DNA of 64,000 bases from SZUA-22 sp963751695 (GTDB lineage: Bacteria; Bacteroidota; Ignavibacteria; Ignavibacteriales; Melioribacteraceae). Made by a program: the position numbers and the translations under genes. This document shows positions 19,596 to 29,056 of this stretch, piece after piece. Where the stretch lies: positions 1 through 64,000 of the forward strand of contig CAVVVP010000002.1 of assembly GCA_963751695.1 (NCBI GenBank), written 5' to 3'. Below the pieces are notes generated by a model, which was given only the letters and a program-made list of their open reading frames with translations, searched no databases and was not told the DNA's origin. Every line of letters starts with the position of its first letter. Within the stretch, counting starts at the first letter, position 1.

Positions 19596-21263
19596 CTATT
19601 CGCTAATAAATTCTTCATATTTCATATTAATTTGCTCTAGGTTACCCCGATTGTTATGCACATAGATTCTGTATTGCAGATTGAGTAACTCATCAGATTT
19701 TAAATTATAACTGCTATTATATAAAAATCCAGAGCCAGTATAAATAAATCGAGCATCTAAATTCTCCAATGGGGAGTCAATCACATATCCCGCGTATGGA
19801 TATCTCGGATTCGATTTATGTTCGAAGACTGCAATACCAGCTTTTATATTTTCTTCATCTGAAAACACTCCGCTAATATCTGTCCATTTAGTAGGAGTCT
19901 TATGAATTAAGAGACCTTTTTTGCCATTATTGTTAAGTAACTCAATATGCCTGAAATCTATACCATTCATCCTAAGACCAAGCGTTGCATATCCTCCCCA
20001 TGGCCTTCCCCCTTCCTGACCTTCGATCGGTGTTCGTTCTAAAACTACATCCATTTTGTTTGGTGTAAATCTTGAACTCCAGTCTATATGGAAGTCACCA
20101 TTTTGTTGTGGGGAAGAAATTGTGATTTTTCTTTCTTCAAAAAGTACAGCAGAGTCCTCTTGAGGTTCGTAGGAGATAGAAAATATAACTTCTGCTGAGT
20201 AATCTTCGAAAATATTAACATTTTTCTCTTTTACAATTGTTAGTCCCTCAGAAAGACCAGTTTCCCTATCTTCTTCCCAGTAGTTTACTTCATTTAGATA
20301 CTTCCACGAAAACCAAAGACCATAATGCCATGGATGGTCATCCGGTTTTAGCCATGTGAGAGCATTACCGTTGTTTGTATTTATTGGATGAAAATATGGT
20401 TTTCCTATTTTGGGAATATTTAACTGCCACAGAATATTATTGTTTTTAAGAAGTGATATGGTTGAATCAGTCTTCTTCCATGATAATTCACTTTGGTTTC
20501 TTCCAGCATTATTGTCATTTGGCCAAGGATTTAGTGGCTGGATTGTAACTACTCCAGTTGCAGCCCACTCTGTTCCTCTTAACAGGAGCGTTTTCCATGC
20601 GTTATTTCTCATCGTGTATTTATTGTGACCAAGTACACTGTAAAATCCACGTCCTTTTCCAAAATTTGTAGTGATATAAACTGGCTCCTTATCTCCACTA
20701 CCCCCTTTGTCTTTCGAAGAATATGCCGTTACAAGAACTTCGATATCCTTCTGAAACTTTGTATTATGCCATAATTCATCTTTTATGTAAAATTCTTTTA
20801 ATCCCTTTGTTATTGGGTGAAGTTTATTTTTGAACTCAACTTTAAATGTATGAACCGGACCATGTCCAGTTTGGTCAAGTTTCCAAGTACCTCCAGAGAT
20901 TTTTTGAAACTCATCCCAATCTTGAAGCGATGAACTGCCAGCATGAACAATCACGATACCTTTTCCATTTGCAACAAATTCGGTAAATGCTTTTTCAAGA
21001 TCCGTATCCCACCTTTTCCCCGTGATTTCCGGCCAGGTATTCCAATTGCTTAGTATTACATCATATTGCTGTAGTTTTTCAGGATTTAGTTGTTGTGGGT
21101 TATTTGTAACTTCAACAGTAAATCTATTGCTTTCTTCAAGTACTGATTTTATTGCTGGAGTAGTCTCTTCCCAATCGTGATTATTCTGACCACTTAAGAT
21201 TAAAACATTAATTTTATCTTCTCCACAAGAGATGAATAAAATTGTCCCAACAAAATAGACCAA
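19596..21263 (-). CDS. ThuA-like domain fused to DUF6807 (PmoA-like) lipoprotein, stop at codon 2 of the expected start
   Basis: Residues 15-240 are a ThuA-like (trehalose-utilisation, GATase1-like) domain: 'NVLILSGQNNHDWEETTPAI', 'GIVIVHAGSSSLQDW', 'GRGFYSVLGHNKYTM'. Residues 260-550 are DUF6807, also called the PmoA family: 'PYFHPINTNNGNALTW', 'DHPWHYGLWFSWKYLNEVNY'. Both domains sit beside Gfo/Idh oxidoreductases in many glycan loci. The first usable start is TTG 21263. In the same frame, ATG 21284 is followed at once by TAA, then GCT TTA AAG and the rest of a perfect lipoprotein signal (LKFSLVYFVGTILF, lipobox FISC). The natural start has therefore been knocked out at codon 2, and expression would depend on a weak TTG without an obvious Shine-Dalgarno sequence. 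Confidence 0.8.
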   Translation of the reverse strand: MVYFVGTILFISCGEDKINVLILSGQNNHDWEETTPAIKSVLEESNRFTVEVTNNPQQLNPEKLQQYDVILSNWNTWPEITGKRWDTDLEKAFTEFVANGKGIVIVHAGSSSLQDWDEFQKISGGTWKLDQTGHGPVHTFKVEFKNKLHPITKGLKEFYIKDELWHNTKFQKDIEVLVTAYSSKDKGGSGDKEPVYITTNFGKGRGFYSVLGHNKYTMRNNAWKTLLLRGTEWAATGVVTIQPLNPWPNDNNAGRNQSELSWKKTDSTISLLKNNNILWQLNIPKIGKPYFHPINTNNGNALTWLKPDDHPWHYGLWFSWKYLNEVNYWEEDRETGLSEGLTIVKEKNVNIFEDYSAEVIFSISYEPQEDSAVLFEERKITISSPQQNGDFHIDWSSRFTPNKMDVVLERTPIEGQEGGRPWGGYATLGLRMNGIDFRHIELLNNNGKKGLLIHKTPTKWTDISGVFSDEENIKAGIAVFEHKSNPRYPYAGYVIDSPLENLDARFIYTGSGFLYNSSYNLKSDELLNLQYRIYVHNNRGNLEQINMKYEEFISE

Positions 21264-21314
21264 TGAGAACTTTAAAGCTTACATAATTTAGGAATCATAG
21301 TAGTATATTTTTTA

Positions 21315-22139
21315 CTAAATAAACGTTTTCAAATAATTATAACTTTTTTCTGCTTGATCAACAGTTCCACATTCAACACTGAAAACAATATCTTCTTTAG
21401 CCATTTTGCAAATATCAATTACTTTAATCCAGTCAATGACTCCCTCTCCACAAGCGCAGCCAACCGGAGTTCCTGTAACTTTACCTCTTTCAGCTTCAGA
21501 CTGTTCAATGGCTATATCTTTTGCATGGAGATGTACGAGACGATCGAGACAATCTTTAAGCCATTCATACGGATCTTCGCCAGCTAAATAGCTATTACCT
21601 GTATCAAAATTAATCCCAATGCTTGGTGAATTTACAAGATTGATTATTTTCTCAAATCCAACTGGAGTTTTACTGTATTGTTGATGCATTTCTAATCCAA
21701 TCTTTATTCCTCTCGGTTCTGCAACTTTTGAAGCTTCTTTCAGAACATATTTCATTAAAACATGATCTTCATCTGCAGTAGTCCATTCAGATTTTGGACC
21801 CTCATCTGTATTAACCACAGGGGCACCAATTTCTGCTGCAAAGCGAATAGCCTGTTTGAGATACTCGCAACTAATCTCTGGTTTACAAAGTGGTGTATGT
21901 GTAGAGAGACCAGATAATTTAACTCCAGCATTATCACATGCATTCTTTATCCTAAAAGGATCATCAAGCATTGAAACGCTATGAAAATACCCAGCTTCAC
22001 TCAATAGCTCCCTACCCCAGTGAACCATTGGCTCAACAAATTCGTATCCAATTTCTGCTGCCTTATCTACCCCCCATTCAAATGGTTTATCTTGATGCCT
22101 TACAAACTCTAAGTTAATACCTAATAATATATTTCCCAT
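21315..22139 (-). CDS. Sugar phosphate isomerase/epimerase (xylose isomerase-like TIM barrel)
   Basis: 274 residues, AP-endonuclease family 2 / xylose isomerase-like TIM barrel. Metal-ligand positions are visible: Glu in 'IGLEMHQQYSKTPVGF', Asp and Asn in 'GINFDTGNSYLAG', His in 'RLVHLHAKDIAIE' and Glu in 'IVFSVECGTVDQ'. No signal peptide, so cytosolic. Such enzymes interconvert free keto- and aldo-sugars (tagatose 3-epimerase and hydroxypyruvate isomerase types) and are standard partners of Gfo/Idh enzymes. It begins the small operon that continues into the ThuA-DUF6807 and Gfo/Idh genes. Confidence 0.85.
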   Translation of the reverse strand: MGNILLGINLEFVRHQDKPFEWGVDKAAEIGYEFVEPMVHWGRELLSEAGYFHSVSMLDDPFRIKNACDNAGVKLSGLSTHTPLCKPEISCEYLKQAIRFAAEIGAPVVNTDEGPKSEWTTADEDHVLMKYVLKEASKVAEPRGIKIGLEMHQQYSKTPVGFEKIINLVNSPSIGINFDTGNSYLAGEDPYEWLKDCLDRLVHLHAKDIAIEQSEAERGKVTGTPVGCACGEGVIDWIKVIDICKMAKEDIVFSVECGTVDQAEKSYNYLKTFI

Positions 22140-22313
22140 TTTTACTCCGTACTATTTAATAATCAAATTATCCATTCTTAATATTTTATCCAATTTTATT
22201 ACCAAATTTTTATTAGAAAACAATACAAAGAGAATTTGGTTCTTTTTATCATTCCAAGGGAATTTAGTTTGATACAATCGGAATACCTCTATTTATGATT
22301 TGCGTTACTCCTT

Positions 22314-22838
22314 TTAATAAGCAATCGTAAAAATGGTTTTGTAATTCCCCCAAAATGGGACTACAACTATCCAATTATCATTTTCCGCAACCACTCTTTT
22401 ACTTAATTCCTTTTCTTTCTCCAAATAGTCAATAAGCAATGGTTTATTGGTTACTTGGAAGTATTTTTTCTTCATTTCGTTCTCTTTATAAGGTTCATTC
22501 GGGATTGAAGAACTTGCCCAGATCTGCCCATGCGGATGTGGATTTAAGCAGCCAATAATATCACCTTTATTCTCGAAAACCTGAACCCATTTATATGTTT
22601 TTCCAAGTTCTTTTGTTTCCTGTGACCTTATGTTAATTACTTTTTCGATATCACCCAAATCCATTTGAGGTAAAGTCAAACTATGATTTGGTGAAGAGCA
22701 AATCACTATACATATTCAACTTTAGATAAACTTTGGATAATTCTTGTTTCCCCTGCCAAGGCCGTTTAGTTCTGTGGGGAGAAAACGAGTATGAATTCCC
22801 CAGTCAGTGGATTAAATCTTCTATATGGTTGATTAAAT
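22314..22838 (-). pseudogene. galT: Galactose-1-phosphate uridylyltransferase relic
   Basis: Decayed galT. The N-terminal signature is readable at about 22838-22735 in two frames ('PYRRFNPLTGEFILV', then 'RTKRPWQGKQELSK'). It then resumes at 22706 with 'SSPNHSLTLPQMDLGDIEKV', 'KWVQVFENKGDIIGC' and the active-site 'NPHPHGQIWASSSIPN'. Roughly residues 40-110 and the last 100 residues are missing, and frames are shifted, so no enzyme can be made. The open part (22314-22706) encodes only 130 residues. Normally this enzyme converts Gal-1-P to UDP-Gal in the Leloir pathway; no galK or galE is seen here. Confidence 0.8.
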
Positions 22839-22866
22839 CTAAATTATTCTACTACATCTTTAGAAT

Positions 22867-23916
22867 TTATATATCTTCAAGAATAACATGTTCGTGCTCA
22901 GCTGGATGATGGGAAACTAATTGAGAATTTATATAATTATTTTTACGGCTATTATGACTACCTGGATTTTTTATTCTCTTTACTAAAAGGTTAAATGCTT
23001 TTTCTCCTATCTTGGCTGGGAACTGATCGATTGTAACAAATGGTACTCCCAATCGGTGGACAATGCTATTGTCACCAAACTCACCTAGAAGAAGATCCTC
23101 TGGGATAGAATAGCCAGTTTCTAATAATACCATCCCGGTATAATATGCTATATAACCACCCGCACAAATGCATGAATCAAATTTTTGCCCGGATTTGATG
23201 AAATCTTTAATTTTATTTTTAAGTCTTCCCTCATCTATGGCAACATCAACTTCAATTTTAAAATCCGGATTAAATGGAACTCCAAATTCTTTAAGAGCCT
23301 TTTTATATCCTTTAAACCTATCATTAGCGACAGATAGAGTTTCAACGGAACCAATAAAAACAATGTTGCGTTTTCCTTCACTAAGAAAATGCCTAGTAAT
23401 GCTATAACCAACCTTAACATCGTTCGTTGATACTAAGTCAGCTTTTACTTGATCACATTTTCTATCAACAAATATGATGGGCATTCCTCTCTCAGAAAGT
23501 TCTTTAAGAAGATCAATATTACGATCACCAGGGACTAAATCAATGATCATCCCTTCAACTCTTAAATTGGTGAGAAACTCAATGTTCCTTCTTTCTTGTT
23601 CGAAATTTTCATCATTAACAAGAATAATTGTTTCAAATTGATGATTTCTTGCACTAGTATTAATTCCCCTAAGAATATTACCAAAAAATGATGTAGTTAC
23701 ATCCGGGACTATGACCCCAATAATATTACTTATGCTACTGACTAAATTTCTAGCCATAAGATTTGGTTTATAACCAAGCTTCTTAGCTAATTCCTTTATC
23801 TCTGTTTTTCTTTTATCTGAAATATCAGAACGGTCTCTCAATGCCTTTGATACTGTCGAGGGAGTTACATTAGCAGCTTTCGCAATTGTCTTAATAGTTA
23901 CATGATTTTTTTTCAT
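22867..23916 (-). CDS. LacI-family transcriptional regulator
   Basis: About 350 residues: an N-terminal helix-turn-helix 'VTIKTIAKAANVTPSTVSKA' with hinge 'LGYKPNLMARNLVSS', then a periplasmic-binding-protein-like sensor domain ('IIGVIVPDVTTSFFGNILRG', 'IFVDRKCDQVKADLVSTND', 'VTIDQFPAKIGEKAF'). Start at ATG 23916 (MKKNHVTI), preceded by GAGAG; ATG 23928 is also open. It lies immediately downstream of the three-phosphorylase operon on the same strand, so it is the likely sugar-responsive regulator of that operon (inference). Confidence 0.9.
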   Translation of the reverse strand: MKKNHVTIKTIAKAANVTPSTVSKALRDRSDISDKRKTEIKELAKKLGYKPNLMARNLVSSISNIIGVIVPDVTTSFFGNILRGINTSARNHQFETIILVNDENFEQERRNIEFLTNLRVEGMIIDLVPGDRNIDLLKELSERGMPIIFVDRKCDQVKADLVSTNDVKVGYSITRHFLSEGKRNIVFIGSVETLSVANDRFKGYKKALKEFGVPFNPDFKIEVDVAIDEGRLKNKIKDFIKSGQKFDSCICAGGYIAYYTGMVLLETGYSIPEDLLLGEFGDNSIVHRLGVPFVTIDQFPAKIGEKAFNLLVKRIKNPGSHNSRKNNYINSQLVSHHPAEHEHVILEDI

Positions 23917-24134
23917 TGATTCTCTCATACAATCTATCTAATTATCCAATAAACATAATTAGGATTACACCTAGAACACTATTTTTAATGATTTCGAATT
24001 CAATTTTATTGCAAAAAATATGAATCAAAGACATAAATAAGATAAATTATTATTGAAAATATTATATATCTATGATATCAAATTCATTACAAATCTAAAA
24101 AAATATTTTGTCAACAAATCAAGTTCATTATTTA

Positions 24135-26583
24135 CTAGTTTAATAAACCAAGTGTAACACTGATGTCATATTCCGACTTATTATTTTCAAAATGGACGGT
24201 GTTCCCTTTGAAAACTTTTCCGTCTATTGATAAATTCTCTACCCCCTTATTAATATTATCAGGATTCAGAATTGTAATATTATAGGTCACTCCTCTAAAT
24301 TTCCTCACAACTTCAAACTTATCCCAGGATTTAGGGATACAAGGATCAATCACAAATCCATGATGCTCAGCGCGAATCCCAAGTATATATTGTGAGATGG
24401 AAACAAAAGACCAAGCAGCAGTACCTGTTAACCAAGAGTTCTTACCTTCTCCGGGAGTTGGGGCATTTTTTCCTGACGTCATTTGACTGTAAACGTAAGG
24501 CTCTGCTCTGTAAGTATCGATCTGATCTTCTTTGTTTGATGGACAAATACTTTTATAATACTCCATTGCTTGTTCTCCTCTTCCGAGTAAAGTTTCTGCA
24601 ATTTGAATCCACGTATTATTATGTGTGAAAATACCTGCATTCTCTTTGTACCCAGGGGGATATGAACTCACTTCTCCTAAATTAACATAGTATTTTGAAT
24701 ATGCTGGTTGTTGGAGTATAATTCCATTATTAGTTGCAAGATGTTCCTTCACACTGTTGAGTGACTTTTCAGCATAACCATTGTTAAAACCAGCACCGCC
24801 TAAGATACTCCAACCTTGACTCTCGATAAATATTTTGCCTTCTTCGCATTCTTTCGATCCAACTTTATCACCGTTTGCATCGTAAGCCCGTAAAAACCAA
24901 TCTCCATCCCAAGCTTGATCATAAATAACCTTACGCATTTCGTCTGCCTTAGATAGATACTTATCCGCTTTCTGGGAGTTGTTTTCATTTCTTAAAATTC
25001 CAGCCATTTCTTCACAAGCTTTACAGAACAATCCCGCAATCATTACAGATTCAGCTACATCTCCTTTTTCTCCGTGTCCTGCAAGTTGGAAACTTTCACC
25101 AGGTTGAGTTGAGAAACAATTCAGATTAAGGCAATCGTTCCAATCTGCATGCCCTATAAGAGGTAAACCATGAGGTCCTCTATTATTCATAGTATAATCT
25201 ATTGAGATTTTCAGATGGTCCAAGAGAGTTGCTTTAGAGTCTTCAAGATCAGCAAATCCAATTTCTTCAGATAGGATCGAGCTATCGCCCGACTCTTTTA
25301 TATAAGCAGCTGTAGAGAGCAACAACCATAGCGGATCATCATTAAAACCAGAACCAGCATCAGAATTTCCTTTTTTCGTTAAAGGCTGATATTGGTGGTA
25401 GCATGAACCATCTGAAAGTTGAGTTGCAGCTATATCGAGAATTCTTTCTCTTGCTCGAGATGGAATAATGTGAACAAATCCAAGAATATCTTGATTACTA
25501 TCCCGATACCCCATGCCTCTTCCAATACCAGACTCAAACAGAGAAGCTGAACGTGACATATTGAATGTTACCATACACTGATATTGATTCCAGATATTCA
25601 CCATTCTATTTACTATTGGATCTGGAGTTTTAACTTGATAAGACGAGAGTAACTTGCTCCAATACTCTTTTAGATCATTGAAAGAATCAAGAATAACTGA
25701 ATCAGATGAGAACTTTTGTTTTACTTGTGCGAACTCACTTTTGACAATGGTCCTATCTTCATTGAATTTATTATCATCTGGATTTTCAGCATATCCAAGT
25801 AAAAAGTTAAAAGTCTCTGATTCGTTAGGTTCTAATTCCAAATCTATTTGGTGAACACCAACCGGGAGCCATCCATGGGCATGACTTTGAGTACATTCAC
25901 CTTTTGAGATAACTTTGGGATTTCCAAGTCCATTGTGGATTCCAACGAAAGCATCAAGAGTCGTATCATATCCTGATGTTTCTGCATCTGTTGAAAAATA
26001 TGCATAGTGATTTCTTCTTTCTCTATATTCAGTTTTATGAAAAATGGTTCCTTTTTCAATTTCCACTTCACCAATAGAATAGTTTCTCTGAAAATTTGTC
26101 ATGTCATCCAGTGCATCCCAAAGGCACCATTCGATAAATCCCCAAATTCTTACATCTTTCTTTTCTTCAGTATTATTCTTAACCTCAACATGCCAAATCT
26201 CATTTCTTCCATCTTTTGGAATGAAATAAAGTACTGAAACCTCCAAACCATTTTTAACACCAGATATCTTAGTGTATCCCAAACCTTGACGGCATTCGTA
26301 TTTGTCAAGCTCTGTGCATGTTGGTTTCCACATTGGGTTCCAAATTGAATCACCATCTTTTACATAAATATACCTTCCATTGCTATCCATTGGTATATTA
26401 TTATAACGATATCTTGTTAAACGCCGAAGTTTTGCATCTCGATAAAAACTGTAACCCCCACCAGTATTGGAGATTATTCCATAAAAAATCTTTTGTCCCA
26501 AGATAGTTGATCCACGGTAGTGGAGTATCTGGCCTAGTTATGACATATTCTTTATTGTCATCATCAAAATATCCGTAACTCAT
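24135..26583 (-). CDS. Cellobiose phosphorylase (GH94), one-base frameshift near the N-terminus
   Basis: Cytosolic GH94 enzyme that splits cellobiose with phosphate into glucose 1-phosphate and glucose. It matches the known cellobiose phosphorylases closely: 'GGYSFYRDAKLRRLTRYRYN', 'MVNIWNQYQCMVTFNMSRSA', 'GRGMGYRDSNQDILGFVH' and the catalytic 'ADWNDCLNLNCFSTQPGESF', with Asp of DWND as general acid. The true N-terminus is at ATG 26583 (MSYGYFDDDNKEYVITRPDT) in another frame. A T6 run near 26487-26492 is one T too long; deleting one joins 'NYLGTKDF' to 'YGIISNTGGG'. As written, translation from 26583 stops early, and only an internal ATG 26501 opens the long frame. It is preceded by the second GH94 gene in an apparent operon. 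Confidence 0.85.
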
Positions 26584-26631
26584 CTAATTACCTTTAAATT
26601 TCTTTTATATTAATTTTTATTATGAGGATGT

Positions 26632-29031
26632 TTAACTTTTATTCATCTCAACATAAATTTCATTGTGTTCCTTCAAATCTTCAACCGAAATAAAATTATC
26701 TTCAATTGTCTTTCCATTTATTGAAATCTTGCTAATCCCTTTTTGTACTCCAGCAGAATTATTGATCTTAATTTTTAAGATCTTATTTCTAAATCTTCTT
26801 GAAATTTTAAGTTCCTTCCAATCAGAAGGGATACATGGATCAATTCGAATTCCTGTGTACTCAGGTTGAATTCCTAAAATATACTGTGTTGCAGAATAAT
26901 AAGACCAAGTAGCTGCTCCCGTAAGCCAGGGTAGTCGAGAAGTTCCAAATCTTGGGCTGTATTTACTATGCGTAAACTGACAATTGACATAGGGCTCAAT
27001 TTGGCGGATCTCTGCTTTGGTGTTATACGCAGCAGGCATAAAAGCTCTATAATATTTGTATGCTTGATTTCCATTACCTAGTAACGTCTCGGCAATTATA
27101 GCCCAGCCTTGAGTATGAGAAAATATCGATGCATTTTCTTTCATCCCCTGATTGAAGAGCGGTGCTTTTACAATCTTGTGATCTGTTTTTGAGTAGGGAG
27201 GCGCACAAACTACAATCCCATATTCAGATGAAAGTTGTTCTTTGACTGCATTCATAGCAGATTCAGCTTTCTCGGCCGATGCATGTCCACTAAGTACAGA
27301 CCAAGATTGAGGATTCAGCCAACAGCTCCCCTCTTCGTTTTCTTTTGAGCCAAATTTAGTTCCATCAAATCGATATGCTCGAAGATACCATTCGCCATCC
27401 CAAGCATTATGACTTAAACTTTCATCAAGAGTTGATAAATGTTGTGATGCCCACTCAACTTCCTCATGATTGTTCATTAAATCGCAAATTTCGATGTATG
27501 TTTTTAGTGCAAACCTTAATTGAAATGCAACAAAAACAGTTTCACCATCATGTCCAAGTTCTAAGCAATCGTTCCAATCGGCAAGTAAGCCGCATGGAAA
27601 GCCATGTTTGCCGCTTCTTTCAAGATTAAACTTAATTGCACGTTTTAGATGCATTAATACCGTATCTTGGCCCTTATCAGAATATGGCAACACTTTGTTA
27701 TAAAATTCAAAATCACCCACTTCTTTAACATAAGCTGGGATTGTATTGAACAACCACATACAATCATCAGAGCGATAATCTTTTTCATCAGGAGTTTTTT
27801 CACTGCTGGGATTATGAGCAAATGGCTTTACTACTGGCATTGCTCCCCCAGTTGATGCTTGTCCTGTTATCATTAACTCTAATCTTTTGCCTGCTTCTTT
27901 TGGAATTGTGTGGAGAACACCTAGTAGGTCTTGAACTGTATCGCGATAACCCAAGCCGTCTCTTTCTCCACTGTAGACAAGGCTTGCTGCTCTAGACCAC
28001 GCATATGTCATCAAGCAATTGAACGGACTCCACATGTTTGTCATACTATTAAATTCGGGATCAGGAGTTTCGACATGCATACCCTCTAATTGAGCATGCC
28101 AAAATGATTTCAACTTTTCGAATTCTTCTTCAATTCTACCGCTACCTTTAATATCCTCAATAGCTTCTTTGCCTTCTTTCTCTGCTTTTCCAATTCCCAT
28201 GACGACAGTGAATTCTTTTGTTTCACCTGGATTGAGATCAAGGTCGATCTGCAAGACTCCACAACCATTACCACCGTATGCAAGTGAATTTGCACACTCT
28301 CCATTTTCTACTACAAGCGGATTTTTATAGTCACGATACTTTCCTAAAAATGTTTCTCGATCTGTATCAAATCCTGTGATGTTTCCTCCAACTACTCCCA
28401 AAAATGTGTGTCGATTGCCATCATGATCTTCAAAATCACCAGAACCGTCGGGTAAAAGAACGTTAATCCCATGATCAATAATGTTATCAACTACGCTCAT
28501 CCTCAGAATATATTGTGTATACTGCAGATTGAAAAAATCTTGATGAACATGCCAATTATTTGAGTACTCAACAAAAGTGAAGAATCTCAGACTTCGTTTT
28601 TCTGAATTATTATTTGTTACTTCTAGATTCCAGGCTTCATAATTTTTACCAAGAGGGACAAAGTATTTAGTTTTAGTTCTGATCTTGGAATACTCAGAAT
28701 CGATAACCGTATAAGCTGTTCCATGTCGACAGATTGATTTGTATTCTTCTAAAGCCTTACCAACTGGCTGCCATGAGGTTGACCAATAATCCTTACTATC
28801 TCGATCATGGATATACAAATAGCGACCCGGTTGATCATTTGGGATAGAGTTGAAACGGAGCCTCATGAATCTACCTTGTGCAGCAGATTTGTAGAAGCTG
28901 TAACCTCCTGCATTGTTCGTAATTATTGCTCCATATTCAGTTGAACCTAAGTAGTTACTCCAAGATTCAGGTGTATCTGGACGATCAATTACATATTCTT
29001 TTCGTTCATCATCAAAATGTCCATATTGCAT
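26632..29031 (-). CDS. GH94 glycoside phosphorylase, chitobiose-phosphorylase-like
   Basis: 799 residues, complete, no signal peptide. N-terminal 'MQYGHFDDERKEYVIDRPDT' and 'NNAGGYSFYKSAAQGRFMRL' are the GH94 beta-sandwich. The (alpha/alpha)6 barrel has 'DGLGYRDTVQDLLGVLHTIP', the general-acid region 'LLADWNDCLELG' (residues 482-492) and 'KENASIFSHTQGWAIIAETL' for phosphate binding. It is clearly a paralogue of the neighbouring cellobiose phosphorylase but lacks that enzyme's 'NLNCFSTQPGESF' block. Its blocks look more like N,N'-diacetylchitobiose phosphorylase. I cannot fix the disaccharide from sequence. The next gene upstream is the GH130 gene, 25 bp away. Confidence 0.85.
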   Translation of the reverse strand: MQYGHFDDERKEYVIDRPDTPESWSNYLGSTEYGAIITNNAGGYSFYKSAAQGRFMRLRFNSIPNDQPGRYLYIHDRDSKDYWSTSWQPVGKALEEYKSICRHGTAYTVIDSEYSKIRTKTKYFVPLGKNYEAWNLEVTNNNSEKRSLRFFTFVEYSNNWHVHQDFFNLQYTQYILRMSVVDNIIDHGINVLLPDGSGDFEDHDGNRHTFLGVVGGNITGFDTDRETFLGKYRDYKNPLVVENGECANSLAYGGNGCGVLQIDLDLNPGETKEFTVVMGIGKAEKEGKEAIEDIKGSGRIEEEFEKLKSFWHAQLEGMHVETPDPEFNSMTNMWSPFNCLMTYAWSRAASLVYSGERDGLGYRDTVQDLLGVLHTIPKEAGKRLELMITGQASTGGAMPVVKPFAHNPSSEKTPDEKDYRSDDCMWLFNTIPAYVKEVGDFEFYNKVLPYSDKGQDTVLMHLKRAIKFNLERSGKHGFPCGLLADWNDCLELGHDGETVFVAFQLRFALKTYIEICDLMNNHEEVEWASQHLSTLDESLSHNAWDGEWYLRAYRFDGTKFGSKENEEGSCWLNPQSWSVLSGHASAEKAESAMNAVKEQLSSEYGIVVCAPPYSKTDHKIVKAPLFNQGMKENASIFSHTQGWAIIAETLLGNGNQAYKYYRAFMPAAYNTKAEIRQIEPYVNCQFTHSKYSPRFGTSRLPWLTGAATWSYYSATQYILGIQPEYTGIRIDPCIPSDWKELKISRRFRNKILKIKINNSAGVQKGISKISINGKTIEDNFISVEDLKEHNEIYVEMNKS

Positions 29032-29056
29032 ATTTCATAAATCCTTAAATAGTATA

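Noticed and set aside
21317..21330. AAACGTTT palindrome as a LacI operator
   Set aside because: It is inside the last codons of the sugar isomerase gene, where the bases are explained by coding.
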